The notes under the pieces were generated by a model. It was not told the DNA's origin. It searched no databases and saw nothing but the letters and a program-made list of their open reading frames with translations. A stretch of 64,000 nucleotides of DNA from assembly GCA_963169915.1 (NCBI GenBank), contig CAUJEM010000079.1, positions 85,036 to 149,035 on the forward strand. Direction: 5' to 3'. Positions 8,845 to 21,092 of this stretch are shown piece after piece (within the stretch, counting starts at the first letter, position 1; each line of letters starts with the position of its first letter). The position numbers and the translations under genes were made by a program. The stretch comes from Myxococcota bacterium. Its GTDB lineage: Bacteria > Myxococcota_A > Polyangia > Polyangiales > Polyangiaceae.

Positions 8845-10080
8845 TCACTTCAGCGCGCCGCGCTCGCTCTCGGGGACGTCGGTGGGGGCGGCTGCGGTGC
8901 TCCGCTGGAGCGCCCGCATGTACAAGATGATGTTCCAGCGGTCTTCGACGCTCACCTGATGCCCGTAGCCGGGCATGTTGCGAACGCCGTGGGTGATGCT
9001 GTTGTAGAGCTCCCCCACCGGCTGCTGGCGCAGGTAGTCCTGGTGGAGGTTGGTGGGCTGGACCCAGGTGCCCTGGCCCAGGGCCGCGGCGCGCTCGTGG
9101 ATCATGCCGTCCCCGTGACCGGACAGGCCATGGCAGGGGGCGCAGAAGATGCCAAACTCACGCTCGCCGCGCTTCATGTTCTGCTCACTCGGCGCGATCT
9201 CCTTCGGGAAGGTGCGCGCCCAGGCGCCGCCCTCGAGCTTGCCGCGATAGAGATGATCGTCCTCTTGGAGGTTGCCCTGCGCCACCGTCCCGGGGACGTC
9301 GCCGCGCATGCCGCGCAGGTCGGCGAAGATGGGGCTCTCCTGCTGCGCCTTGATGTGCGGCTGGTTGTCCATGTTGGGGACGAGGTGGATGCGCGGCTGA
9401 TCGCTCTTCGAGACGCGCGCCTTATACGCCAGCGCGAACGGCAGGATGGCGAGCGTGGTCAGCACCGCTAAGGCTCCCAGGATCACCGTCGGGAGCTTGT
9501 CCGAGGTGACGCGGTCCTCGGCGACGTCGTCCAACACGGCTGGGTGCGTGGACTCGAGCAGCGCGCGGGTGTCGGTGGCATCGAACTTCTTGTCGCGCGC
9601 CTCGATGAGCAAAAAGAAGCGATCGTCGGTCACCTTCGCGAAGCGACGCTTGAGGTCCAGCGGGTGAGAGGGGTGCGGCAGCCCGTTGAGGGCGAGCATG
9701 GCGCCGAGCGTGGTCAGCGCGCTGAACAGCACCGTGGTCTCGAAGGCGATGGGGACGTTCGCCGCGATGCTCCAGAAGGGCTTGCCGCTGATGACCCAGG
9801 GGTAGTCGATGACGCTCGTCCAGTACTGAAACCCGACGCCCACCACGCAGCCGGTGAGGCCGGCCCAGAACACGATCCAGGGGAGCACCGTGGGCTTGAT
9901 GCCCATGGCGGGGTCCATGCCGTGGATGGGGAAGGGCGTGTAGGTGTCCCAGTGCTCGTACTGGGCATCACGGACCTTCTCGGCGGCGCGGACGAGCGCG
10001 GTGGGGTTGTCGTACTCCGCCAGCAGACCGTGGAGGGGTGCGGAGCCGGTGTCGTTCGCCTTGTCGTTGTCAGTGCTCAT
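8845..10080 (-). CDS. actDE: fused alternative complex III subunits ActD (DUF3341) and ActE (cytochrome c)
   Basis: Single 411-aa reading frame that joins two normally separate ACIII subunits. Residues about 15-175 form ActD (DUF3341). The segment opens with LHGLLAEYDNPTALVRAAEKV and contains YTPFPIHGMD and two membrane helices (about 65-84 and 108-130). A third helix (about 198-218) then leads into an ActE-like periplasmic monohaem cytochrome c with haem motif CAPCH (C313-H317) and distal Met in RNMPGYGHQ. No stop or frameshift separates the halves, so the fusion is genuine in this sequence. The third helix replaces the lipid anchor or signal that a free ActE would carry. It lies 12 bp after actC and 19 bp before actF. 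Confidence 0.93.
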   Translation of the reverse strand: MSTDNDKANDTGSAPLHGLLAEYDNPTALVRAAEKVRDAQYEHWDTYTPFPIHGMDPAMGIKPTVLPWIVFWAGLTGCVVGVGFQYWTSVIDYPWVISGKPFWSIAANVPIAFETTVLFSALTTLGAMLALNGLPHPSHPLDLKRRFAKVTDDRFFLLIEARDKKFDATDTRALLESTHPAVLDDVAEDRVTSDKLPTVILGALAVLTTLAILPFALAYKARVSKSDQPRIHLVPNMDNQPHIKAQQESPIFADLRGMRGDVPGTVAQGNLQEDDHLYRGKLEGGAWARTFPKEIAPSEQNMKRGEREFGIFCAPCHGLSGHGDGMIHERAAALGQGTWVQPTNLHQDYLRQQPVGELYNSITHGVRNMPGYGHQVSVEDRWNIILYMRALQRSTAAAPTDVPESERGALK

Positions 10081-10092
10081 GGCTCGCGTCCG

Positions 10093-11505
<1,413 letters not shown>

Positions 11506-11507
11506 GC

Positions 11508-15193
<3,686 letters not shown>

Positions 15194-15717
15194 CGTTTCA
15201 GATCGGGGAATGGCCGCGGCCCCGCATGTGACACGAGGCGAGGGGCGTTGACAGCTTCTGGGGTTCTGGGACTTCGCGCGAGGCCAACGGGGCGGGCGAG
15301 GCGCGCGCTCCTGGTCCTGCGCCCTGACTCCCCGATAAAGAACCGAAGCCGATACCGAGGGAGCGGAGGGGTTGGACTGAGCCGCTGGAGGCTGCCTCGC
15401 TGGAGGTGGAGGAGCGCCCAACGGCCCGGGTTGGCGCGCGCGGTTATGCGGCGAACGCACCAGAATGTAAAGCTAACGATGCGCTGCGGCTGCAATCGCA
15501 GAAAAGGCGCAAAGTGCCGTTACGTTATATTTTGCGCTGGAGTATGCCCTTCTGTCGCGCTGCGCTTCCGTCGCCCGCCGAGCGGGCTCGCCGGCGGGGG
15601 CGGCTCGTCCCGCGCCTCGCGGACGCTGCCTGGTGGCGCCCCCCGACCCCGGGGCGCCCAGCGCGAGGCCCCCTCCCGCCGGGCGCCGACGCGGGCTCCA
15701 CCGTCGCGCCCCGGCGC
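15194..15717. other. 524-bp intergenic region: act operon leader and sigma-factor downstream region
   Basis: Separates the sigma-factor gene (ending at 15718) from actA; both are on the minus strand. Its middle (about 15440-15545) is distinctly AT-richer than the surroundings and carries the putative act promoter. Between that promoter and actA lies a leader of about 240 nt in which I recognise no known riboswitch. The part nearest the sigma-factor stop is very GC-rich with imperfect inverted repeats that may act as a terminator. Frames open across it have no credible start or protein-like composition. Confidence 0.6.
15443..15471 (-). promoter_or_regulatory. putative sigma-70 promoter of the act-sco-cta operon
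   Basis: On the minus strand the sequence reads TTTACA (-35, plus positions 15466-15471), 17 bp, CATAAC (-10, 15443-15448). This is a 5/6 and 4/6 match to the consensus at ideal spacing. It sits in the most AT-rich part of the intergenic region, with an AT stretch (AAAATATAAC, near 15520-15532) just upstream. Transcription would start near 15436, about 240 nt before actA. This is a prediction by eye; an additional alternative-sigma promoter cannot be excluded. Confidence 0.5.
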
Positions 15718-17100
15718 TCAGTAGTCACGCATTTGCTTGCGGATCTTACCGATGGCTTGCTCTTGCAGCTGGCGAATGCGCTCGCGCGACAGGTTGTACT
15801 TGTCGCCGATCTCTTTGAGCGTCAGCTCGTCCTCGTTGTCGAGGCCGAAGCGCCAGCGCAAGATCCGCGACTCGATGGGGGTGAGCGTCCCGAGCAGGCG
15901 CTGCACCTCGGCGGCCCATTTCTGGTTGGCCAGGTTGTCGTACGGTGAGAGTGCGTTCTCCTCGACCAGGAAGTCGATGAAGCGTCGTCCGTCCTCGTCG
16001 CCCACGGGGCGGTCGAGCGAGAACGGCGTCTCGGCGTACAGATCCTTGACCTTCTCGAGCTTGTCGCGGGGCACGCCCGTCTCCTTCTCGAGCTCCTCCG
16101 GCGTCGGCTCGTGGCCGGTGCGCGCGATGATGGTCTGGGTCGCGCGCGCCACCCGATTGTAGGTGTCCAGCATGTGGACCGGGATCCGCACGGCGCGGCC
16201 CTTGTCGGCCAGCGCGCGGCTGATGGCGTGGCGGATCCACCACGAGGCGTAGGTGCTGAAGCGATACCCGCGGCTGTGATCGAAGCGCTCCACCGCCTTC
16301 ATCAGGCCGATGTTGCCCTCTTGGATCAGATCGATGAGGGGCAGGCGCCCCCGGTTGTAGCGGCGCGCGATGCTGACCACGAGCCGGAGGTTGGCCTTCA
16401 CGAAGCGGTTCTTGGCCGCGCGCTGGCGCGCGTCGCAGCGCCGCACCTGCTCGAGGTAGCGCCGGTACGCGGGCGTGTCGGGCACGGGAGGAGAGTCCAA
16501 GCCCAGGGCCTCGCACTCCTCGGCGGGCAAGAGCGGCGCCCCCGCGAGCTGGACGGCGCGACAGAGCCACAGGCGATCGCTGTCCGGCAAGCGGATGGCG
16601 CGCGCCAGGGCCTCGCACTGCTCCGCCCACTGCGCGCGGTCCTTCACCGTCGCGCGCCTCTTCGACCGCCCCTGCGCGTCACAGAGCTCCAGCAAGCTCG
16701 CGAGCTGCGGCACGCTCACGCTCTTGGCCGCGCGCTCCTCGTCCTCGTCCTCCGGGCTCCCCTGCCCGCTCGCCGCGATGTCGCGCTCGAGCTGCCTCAG
16801 CAGGCTGGGGGCCAGCGGCGCGTACGCGAGCAGCGCCATCCACAGCTCGATCTCCGCGCGCTCGACCGCCTGCGCCGCCTCCACCTCATCGTCCGGGCCG
16901 AGCACCTGGTGGGTCGCCATCTCACGGAAGTAGCGCGACAGCGTGGAGTCCGTGCTGCCGTCCACCGGGGCGCTCCGCGTGGTCGACGCGTCGCCCTCGC
17001 CGTCACCGCTGCTCGACGCGGCCTGCGAGCGCGCGCGGATCACGGTGTCCTCCGAGGTGTCCTGCTCGTACTGGTGGATGGCGGCTTCTTCTTTCGACAT
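15718..17100 (-). CDS. RNA polymerase sigma-70 family factor (group 2, RpoD/RpoS-like)
   Basis: 460-aa sigma factor that directs RNA polymerase to promoters. Region 1.2 is at about residues 53-85 ([21 protein letters not shown]). It is followed by an unusually long variable stretch of about 120 residues. Region 2 ([52 protein letters not shown]) then leads to region 3 and region 4 with the helix-turn-helix [21 protein letters not shown]. There is no long region 1.1, so it is not the primary sigma factor; Myxobacteria carry several such group-2 factors (SigB/SigC/SigD types) used in development or stress. Which one this corresponds to cannot be told from the sequence alone. Start is the ATG at 17100. 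Confidence 0.93.
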   Translation of the reverse strand: MSKEEAAIHQYEQDTSEDTVIRARSQAASSSGDGEGDASTTRSAPVDGSTDSTLSRYFREMATHQVLGPDDEVEAAQAVERAEIELWMALLAYAPLAPSLLRQLERDIAASGQGSPEDEDEERAAKSVSVPQLASLLELCDAQGRSKRRATVKDRAQWAEQCEALARAIRLPDSDRLWLCRAVQLAGAPLLPAEECEALGLDSPPVPDTPAYRRYLEQVRRCDARQRAAKNRFVKANLRLVVSIARRYNRGRLPLIDLIQEGNIGLMKAVERFDHSRGYRFSTYASWWIRHAISRALADKGRAVRIPVHMLDTYNRVARATQTIIARTGHEPTPEELEKETGVPRDKLEKVKDLYAETPFSLDRPVGDEDGRRFIDFLVEENALSPYDNLANQKWAAEVQRLLGTLTPIESRILRWRFGLDNEDELTLKEIGDKYNLSRERIRQLQEQAIGKIRKQMRDY

Positions 17101-17710
17101 GGAAACCTCGGCTAAGGGGTGGGCGGTCTTGGGCTAAGGCGGCGAAGCGGGCGGCGCTCTGACGAGGGGCAACCCCCGAGGCGCCCTGGTGATTCCCACT
17201 GTGCCCAGCTCGTGGGACAGCGGGTGAGGATGGCGAAGGTGAAGAAGTGCGCTGCTGTCAAGCACCTAATACTGCAATGATCATGCCGCTCCTGGGTTCC
17301 CTGGGTTGCGCCGGAGCTCGACGGAGCGCCGCGGCATCAACGTTCACGACTGAAGCTCTACGAATGAGGCGGGCCCTGCGATCCATCGACTCTTTCCCGA
17401 AAATCAGTGGCAGCTCCCGAGGACACCAGGAATGAAAACCTCCGCCTGCAAGGCTGCAGGGCCAAGGTGCAGCGCCAGGCGAACGCCCGCGGGGGCGCCG
17501 AGGAGCGGGGCCGCAGGAGGCGGCCCCGCGGCGCGACGTAGCCGCCAACCTTGGGCCCCCGACACCCTAGGTCAAGGGTCAGGGCGGTGGGGAGCCCCCC
17601 GACGCAGGTTGCCCCAAGGCACCGAGCTATGATCGAAATGTCGCGGGCTGCCCGCCTCTGACGACGCAGCCCGTGGAACGCTGGCGGACGCCGCCCACGG
17701 CCAGCGCCGC
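17101..17710. other. 610-bp intergenic region between pheS and the sigma-factor gene
   Basis: No convincing gene. Short open frames here are Arg/Pro/Gly-rich with no start context. It holds the sigma-factor promoter, which I could not place firmly. On the minus strand there is a TTGACA (about 17255-17260) without a matching -10, and a TATTAG-like element just upstream. Near the pheS end lies a hairpin (17679-17706). The length and absence of coding capacity leave room for a small RNA, for which I see no direct evidence. Confidence 0.5.
17679..17706 (-). terminator. hairpin just downstream of pheS, possible terminator
   Basis: CGCTGGC (17679-17685) pairs perfectly with GCCAGCG (17700-17706); the 14-nt loop can form a small inner stem. 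It begins 5 bp after the pheS stop. It lacks a run of T, so intrinsic termination would be weak. Confidence 0.4.
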
Positions 17711-18784
17711 TCAGAACTGAGCGAGAAAGCGCGGGTGGTTCTCGAAGAGGAGCCGAATGTCCGGGATGCCGTAGCGGAGCATGGCCAGGCGCTCGATCCC
17801 CATGCCGAAGGCAAAGCCCGTGAAGCGCTCCGAGTCGATGCCGCAGCGCTCGAGGACCTCCGGGTGCACCATCCCGCAGCCGAGCACCTCGAGCCAGCCC
17901 GTCCCCTTGCACACACGGCAGCCGGCCCGCGTCCCCGCGGCGACGTCACAGAAGACGCAGCCGACGTCCACCTCTGCGCCCGGCTCGACGAAGGGGAAAT
18001 AGCTAGGGCGAAAGCGGACGGGCGCCGCCTCCCCGTACAGCCGGCGAGCGAAGGTGGTGAGCACGCCCTTGAGGTGGGCGAAGCTGACCCCCTCATCGAC
18101 GAGGAAGCCCTCCACCTGGTGAAACATGGGCGAGTGGGTGACGTCGTCGTCGCGCCGGTAGACCGCGCCGCCGCTCACGATGGCCATGGGTGGACGGCGC
18201 GCGGACAGCTCCCGGCTCTGGACGTTGCTCGTGTGCGTCCGCAGGAGCGTGCGGAGCTGATCGTCCCCGCCCACCCGCACCCAGAAGGTGTCCTGCATGT
18301 CCATGGCCGGGTGCTCCGCTGGGAACGCGAGCTTCTCGAAATTGTTCAGCTCCAGCTCCACCTCGGGGCCCCAGGCCTGCTCGAAGCCGAGCTGCGCGAA
18401 GATGTCGAGCACCTCCCAGCGCACCTGCGTGATGGGATGCAGATGCCCTCGGGGCGCCGGGGCGCGGCCGGGCAGCGTCAGATCCAGCGGTGGGGCCGCG
18501 AGCTCCGCGGCGCGCGCGGCCCGCGCGAGCGCTTCGCGGCGCGCCTCGAAGCGAGCCTCGACCTCCTGCTTGACGCCATTGACGAGCTCCCCCATCTCCT
18601 TGCGGCGCTCTGGGGGGACCTGGGCGAGCAGCTTCAGGAGGCTCGTCAGCTCACCCTTCTTGCCCAGGACGGAGGCGCGCAGTGCGCGCAGCGCCGCTTC
18701 GTCTGGCGCTGCCTCGAACTGCTCATGAAACTGACGGCCGAGCGCCGCGAGCCCCGCGCTCAGTGCTTCGACGGCGTCCGCCAC
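17711..18784 (-). CDS. pheS: phenylalanine--tRNA ligase alpha subunit
   Basis: Catalytic alpha subunit of the heterotetrameric class II synthetase that charges tRNA-Phe. The 357-aa protein has the N-terminal coiled-coil (LGKKGELTSLLKLLAQVPPE) and the class II core motifs HLHPITQV, LLRTHTSNVQ, VYRRDDDVTHSPMFHQVEGF and GFAFGMGIERLAMLRYGIPDIR. An inserted CVFCDVAAGTRAGCRVCKGTG has four cysteines that could bind zinc. The start is a GTG (18784), 5 bp after rplT. The beta subunit gene pheT, usually next in line, is not here: pheS is followed by 610 bp of non-coding DNA and a sigma factor. Confidence 0.97.
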   Translation of the reverse strand: MADAVEALSAGLAALGRQFHEQFEAAPDEAALRALRASVLGKKGELTSLLKLLAQVPPERRKEMGELVNGVKQEVEARFEARREALARAARAAELAAPPLDLTLPGRAPAPRGHLHPITQVRWEVLDIFAQLGFEQAWGPEVELELNNFEKLAFPAEHPAMDMQDTFWVRVGGDDQLRTLLRTHTSNVQSRELSARRPPMAIVSGGAVYRRDDDVTHSPMFHQVEGFLVDEGVSFAHLKGVLTTFARRLYGEAAPVRFRPSYFPFVEPGAEVDVGCVFCDVAAGTRAGCRVCKGTGWLEVLGCGMVHPEVLERCGIDSERFTGFAFGMGIERLAMLRYGIPDIRLLFENHPRFLAQF

Positions 18785-18789
18785 GACCG

Positions 18790-19143
18790 TCAGGGCGCGG
18801 CGCTCGCCAGCTCGGTGAGCTTCTTGAAGGCGGGCGCGTCGTTGACGGCCATGTCCGCCAGCACCTTCCGGTCGAGCTCGATCCCGCTGCGTCGCAGGGC
18901 GCCCATCAGCCGAGAGTAGGTGGTGCCGTTCTCACGGCAGGCGGCGTTGATGCGAGCGATCCAGAGCGCACGAAAATCACGCTTGCGGAGCTTGCGCCCC
19001 ACGTAGGCGTAGGTCCATGACTTCCAGAGGACGTGCATCGCTTGGCGGATGCGGTTCTTCCGGCCTCCCCAGAACCCCTCCACCTGCTCGAGGACGCGCT
19101 TGTGACGACGGCGGGCGGTGACGCCCCTCTTGACTCGTGCCAT
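18790..19143 (-). CDS. rplT: 50S ribosomal protein L20
   Basis: 117-aa basic protein essential for early 50S assembly and, in many bacteria, an autogenous repressor of its own operon. The N-terminus [20 protein letters not shown] and the segment [23 protein letters not shown] are diagnostic for L20, and the length matches the family (115-120 aa). I chose the ATG at 19143 by family alignment; an AAGGAG lies about 10 nt upstream. It is 22 bp after rpmI and 5 bp before pheS, forming one unit. Confidence 0.98.
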   Translation of the reverse strand: MARVKRGVTARRRHKRVLEQVEGFWGGRKNRIRQAMHVLWKSWTYAYVGRKLRKRDFRALWIARINAACRENGTTYSRLMGALRRSGIELDRKVLADMAVNDAPAFKKLTELASAAP

Positions 19144-19165
19144 TGTGCGGTTGCTCCTTGATCGC

Positions 19166-19363
19166 TCAGCCGTAGGGGAGGAGGAGCTTGATGCGCTCCT
19201 GCATCGCGGGGGCCACCATGTCGTTGTCGCGGAGACGACGACGGCGCTTGCGTGACTTGCCAATCATGCAGTGCTGGTTGCCGCCCTTGGGGCGACGGAT
19301 ACGACCGCTGCCGGTCACCTTGAACCGCTTGGCAGCGGCTCGATTGGTCTTCATCTTGGACAC
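19166..19363 (-). CDS. rpmI: 50S ribosomal protein L35
   Basis: 65-aa ribosomal protein with the signature [20 protein letters not shown] and the basic SRKRRRRLR segment. I chose the GTG start at 19363 (MSKMKTN...), because an AAGGAG (19371-19376) sits 7 nt upstream of it and the resulting length equals the family norm. The ATG at 19354 would leave 16 nt of spacing. infC, which normally precedes rpmI, is absent; dacB lies upstream and a dedicated promoter is visible in the gap. Confidence 0.96.
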   Translation of the reverse strand: MSKMKTNRAAAKRFKVTGSGRIRRPKGGNQHCMIGKSRKRRRRLRDNDMVAPAMQERIKLLLPYG

Positions 19364-19427
19364 GACGTCACTCCTTCGATCGGCAGGCGGGCCAAAACCG
19401 CTTCGGGGCCTGCACGACGAGGGGCGC

Positions 19428-19456
19428 CTTATGACCAAGCCCCCGAGGCTCGTCAA
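19428..19456 (-). promoter_or_regulatory. putative sigma-70 promoter of rpmI-rplT-pheS
   Basis: Minus strand reads TTGACG (-35; 19451-19456), 17 bp, CATAAG (-10; 19428-19433). The 5/6 and 4/6 matches with ideal spacing, and a position about 65 bp before the rpmI start, make this one of the best promoter matches in the window. The -35 lies inside the loop of the hairpin at 19443-19463. Confidence 0.6.
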
Positions 19457-19463
19457 GCCTCGG
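19443..19463 (-). terminator. hairpin after dacB overlapping the rpmI promoter
   Basis: CCGAGGCT (19443-19450) and AGCCTCGG (19456-19463) form a perfect 8-bp stem with a 5-nt loop, 40 bp past the dacB stop. No T-run follows. It could end dacB transcripts or be an operator, since the loop contains most of the -35 box. Confidence 0.4.
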
Positions 19464-19502
19464 CGCCTCTCCCTGCTCAAGCGAGCAGCCACGCCTGGGC
19501 GC

Positions 19503-21038
19503 TCAGGGGCTCGCGCCGCGCAGCTCCAGGGCGAGCGCCTCGATCAGCGCGTCGACCTTCTGCCGCACCGGCCCATGCTCGGTGATCCCGCTGACCACGA
19601 CGGCGAAGGCGGCGCGCCGGCGCGCCGGCGGCCCGCCGTGGAGGTAGCCGGCGAGCGCCACGGTGCGGGCCAGCGTGCCCGTCTTGGCGCGCAGGTCGCG
19701 CTCGGCGCGGTGCTGGCGAAAGCGCGCCCGGAGCGTCCCATCCACGCCCGCCACGGCGAGCTGCCCCTCGAATTCTGGAGCCAGCGCAGGATCTCGCAGC
19801 GCCGCCGAGAGCAGGCGCGTGAGGGTGCTGGCGCTGAGGCGGTTGGCGTCGAACAAGCCCGACCCGTTGATGAACTTGGTGCCGGGCGAGAGCGCGCCGA
19901 TGCCCTTCAGGTACTCGAGCGCCACCTGCGCGCCCTCGGCGCTGGTCCCCGCCCGCCCCTGGGCCTCCGCGCCGAGCGTCTTGAGCACCATCTCCGCCGT
20001 GAAGTTGTCGCTCTCTTTGCCGAGCGCGGCCAAGACGACCGGCAAGGGCGGGGACTCGTGCACCGCGAGGACCGCGCGCTCGTCCGCGCCGCCGAGCGCG
20101 ACGCGCCCGCCGAGCTTGATCCCCTCGGAGGCCAGCGCCTGCGCCAAGGCTCGGCCCGCCAGCAGGCGTGGATCTTCTACCCGCCGCGCGAAGCGCGCCA
20201 CCGGGCTGCCCTCCGCGATGCTGCCGCCGACGAGCCCGGACAGCTCCGTGCCCTCCGCGCGCACCGAGAACTGCAGGCGCTGTCCCGTCCCCGGCTCGGT
20301 GGTGTCGATGGTGCCCGACGAGCGCAGCGCGCCGGGCGGCTCGAACCAGTGACGCGCGGGCTCTCCGGCGCGCCCCGGCTGGACCAGCAGCGTGACCGCG
20401 TTGCGCTCGAGCGACACGGCCGCCACCGGCGCGCGGAACGCCGACCACTCGTCCGGCTGCTGCTCGAAGGCCGGAGGGATGAACTGGTCGTCGAACCGGC
20501 TCTGGTCCACGAGCAGGTCTCCGCTGACGCGGACCAGCCCTCGGGCCCGCAGCTGAGCGGCGAAGAGCACCAGGTGCTCGACCGCCAGGGTGGGATCTCC
20601 GTGGCCTCGCAGCACGAGCCGGGAGGCCACCCCACCCTCGATGCGGCCGAGGACGCTGGTGCGCCACCGGTACGCTGGGCCCAAGCGTGAGAGCGCCGCC
20701 GCCGCGGTCACCAGCTTGGAGGTGGAGGCCGGGTTGACCGGGGTGTCCGCGTCGAGCGACGCCAAGCTCGCGCCCGAGTCCACGTCCACCAGCGCCACGA
20801 CCGCGCGCCCCCCTCGCTCGCGACACCACGCCCCGAGCTGCTGCACGGCCACGCCGAGCCTCCCCTTCGCGGCGTCGTCGAGCGCGGCCGACGCGGCGGG
20901 CGGGGGCGCGGCCCGCGCGGGCTCGGCGACGATGAGCGGCGGTTCGCCGAGCCGCTGGGCGAGCAGCCCGCCGCCGCAGAGGGTGAGGACGCCCACCAGC
21001 GCGGCGCGTCTGCTCGAGTGACCCTGGAGCGCCCTCAT
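19503..21038 (-). CDS. dacB: D-alanyl-D-alanine carboxypeptidase/endopeptidase (PBP4, DacB family)
   Basis: Low-molecular-weight class C penicillin-binding protein acting in the periplasm to trim peptidoglycan peptides. The 511-aa protein has an N-terminal hydrophobic signal (ALVGVLTLCGGGLLA). It contains the three penicillin-binding motifs: S-T-S-K (S105-K108), S-D-N in GKESDNFTAEM, and K-T-G in RAKTGTL. The long insert between SxxK and SxN is characteristic of PBP4, as are GTKFINGSGL and AVAGVDGTL. I prefer the ATG at 21038; an in-frame ATG 13 codons upstream (21077) gives a less typical leader. It sits 54 bp after the degenerate-receiver gene on the same strand and 140 bp before rpmI. Confidence 0.94.
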   Translation of the reverse strand: MRALQGHSSRRAALVGVLTLCGGGLLAQRLGEPPLIVAEPARAAPPPAASAALDDAAKGRLGVAVQQLGAWCRERGGRAVVALVDVDSGASLASLDADTPVNPASTSKLVTAAAALSRLGPAYRWRTSVLGRIEGGVASRLVLRGHGDPTLAVEHLVLFAAQLRARGLVRVSGDLLVDQSRFDDQFIPPAFEQQPDEWSAFRAPVAAVSLERNAVTLLVQPGRAGEPARHWFEPPGALRSSGTIDTTEPGTGQRLQFSVRAEGTELSGLVGGSIAEGSPVARFARRVEDPRLLAGRALAQALASEGIKLGGRVALGGADERAVLAVHESPPLPVVLAALGKESDNFTAEMVLKTLGAEAQGRAGTSAEGAQVALEYLKGIGALSPGTKFINGSGLFDANRLSASTLTRLLSAALRDPALAPEFEGQLAVAGVDGTLRARFRQHRAERDLRAKTGTLARTVALAGYLHGGPPARRRAAFAVVVSGITEHGPVRQKVDALIEALALELRGASP

Positions 21039-21092
21039 GCCGCGCCTAGGGCTATCAGGCGTCGGCCAGGCGCGCAAACCGTCGGGGCGCCG

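Noticed and set aside
17258..17548. 96-codon minus-strand frame in the pheS-sigma gap
   Set aside because: Arg/Pro/Gly-rich, no ribosome-binding site, no recognisable motif.
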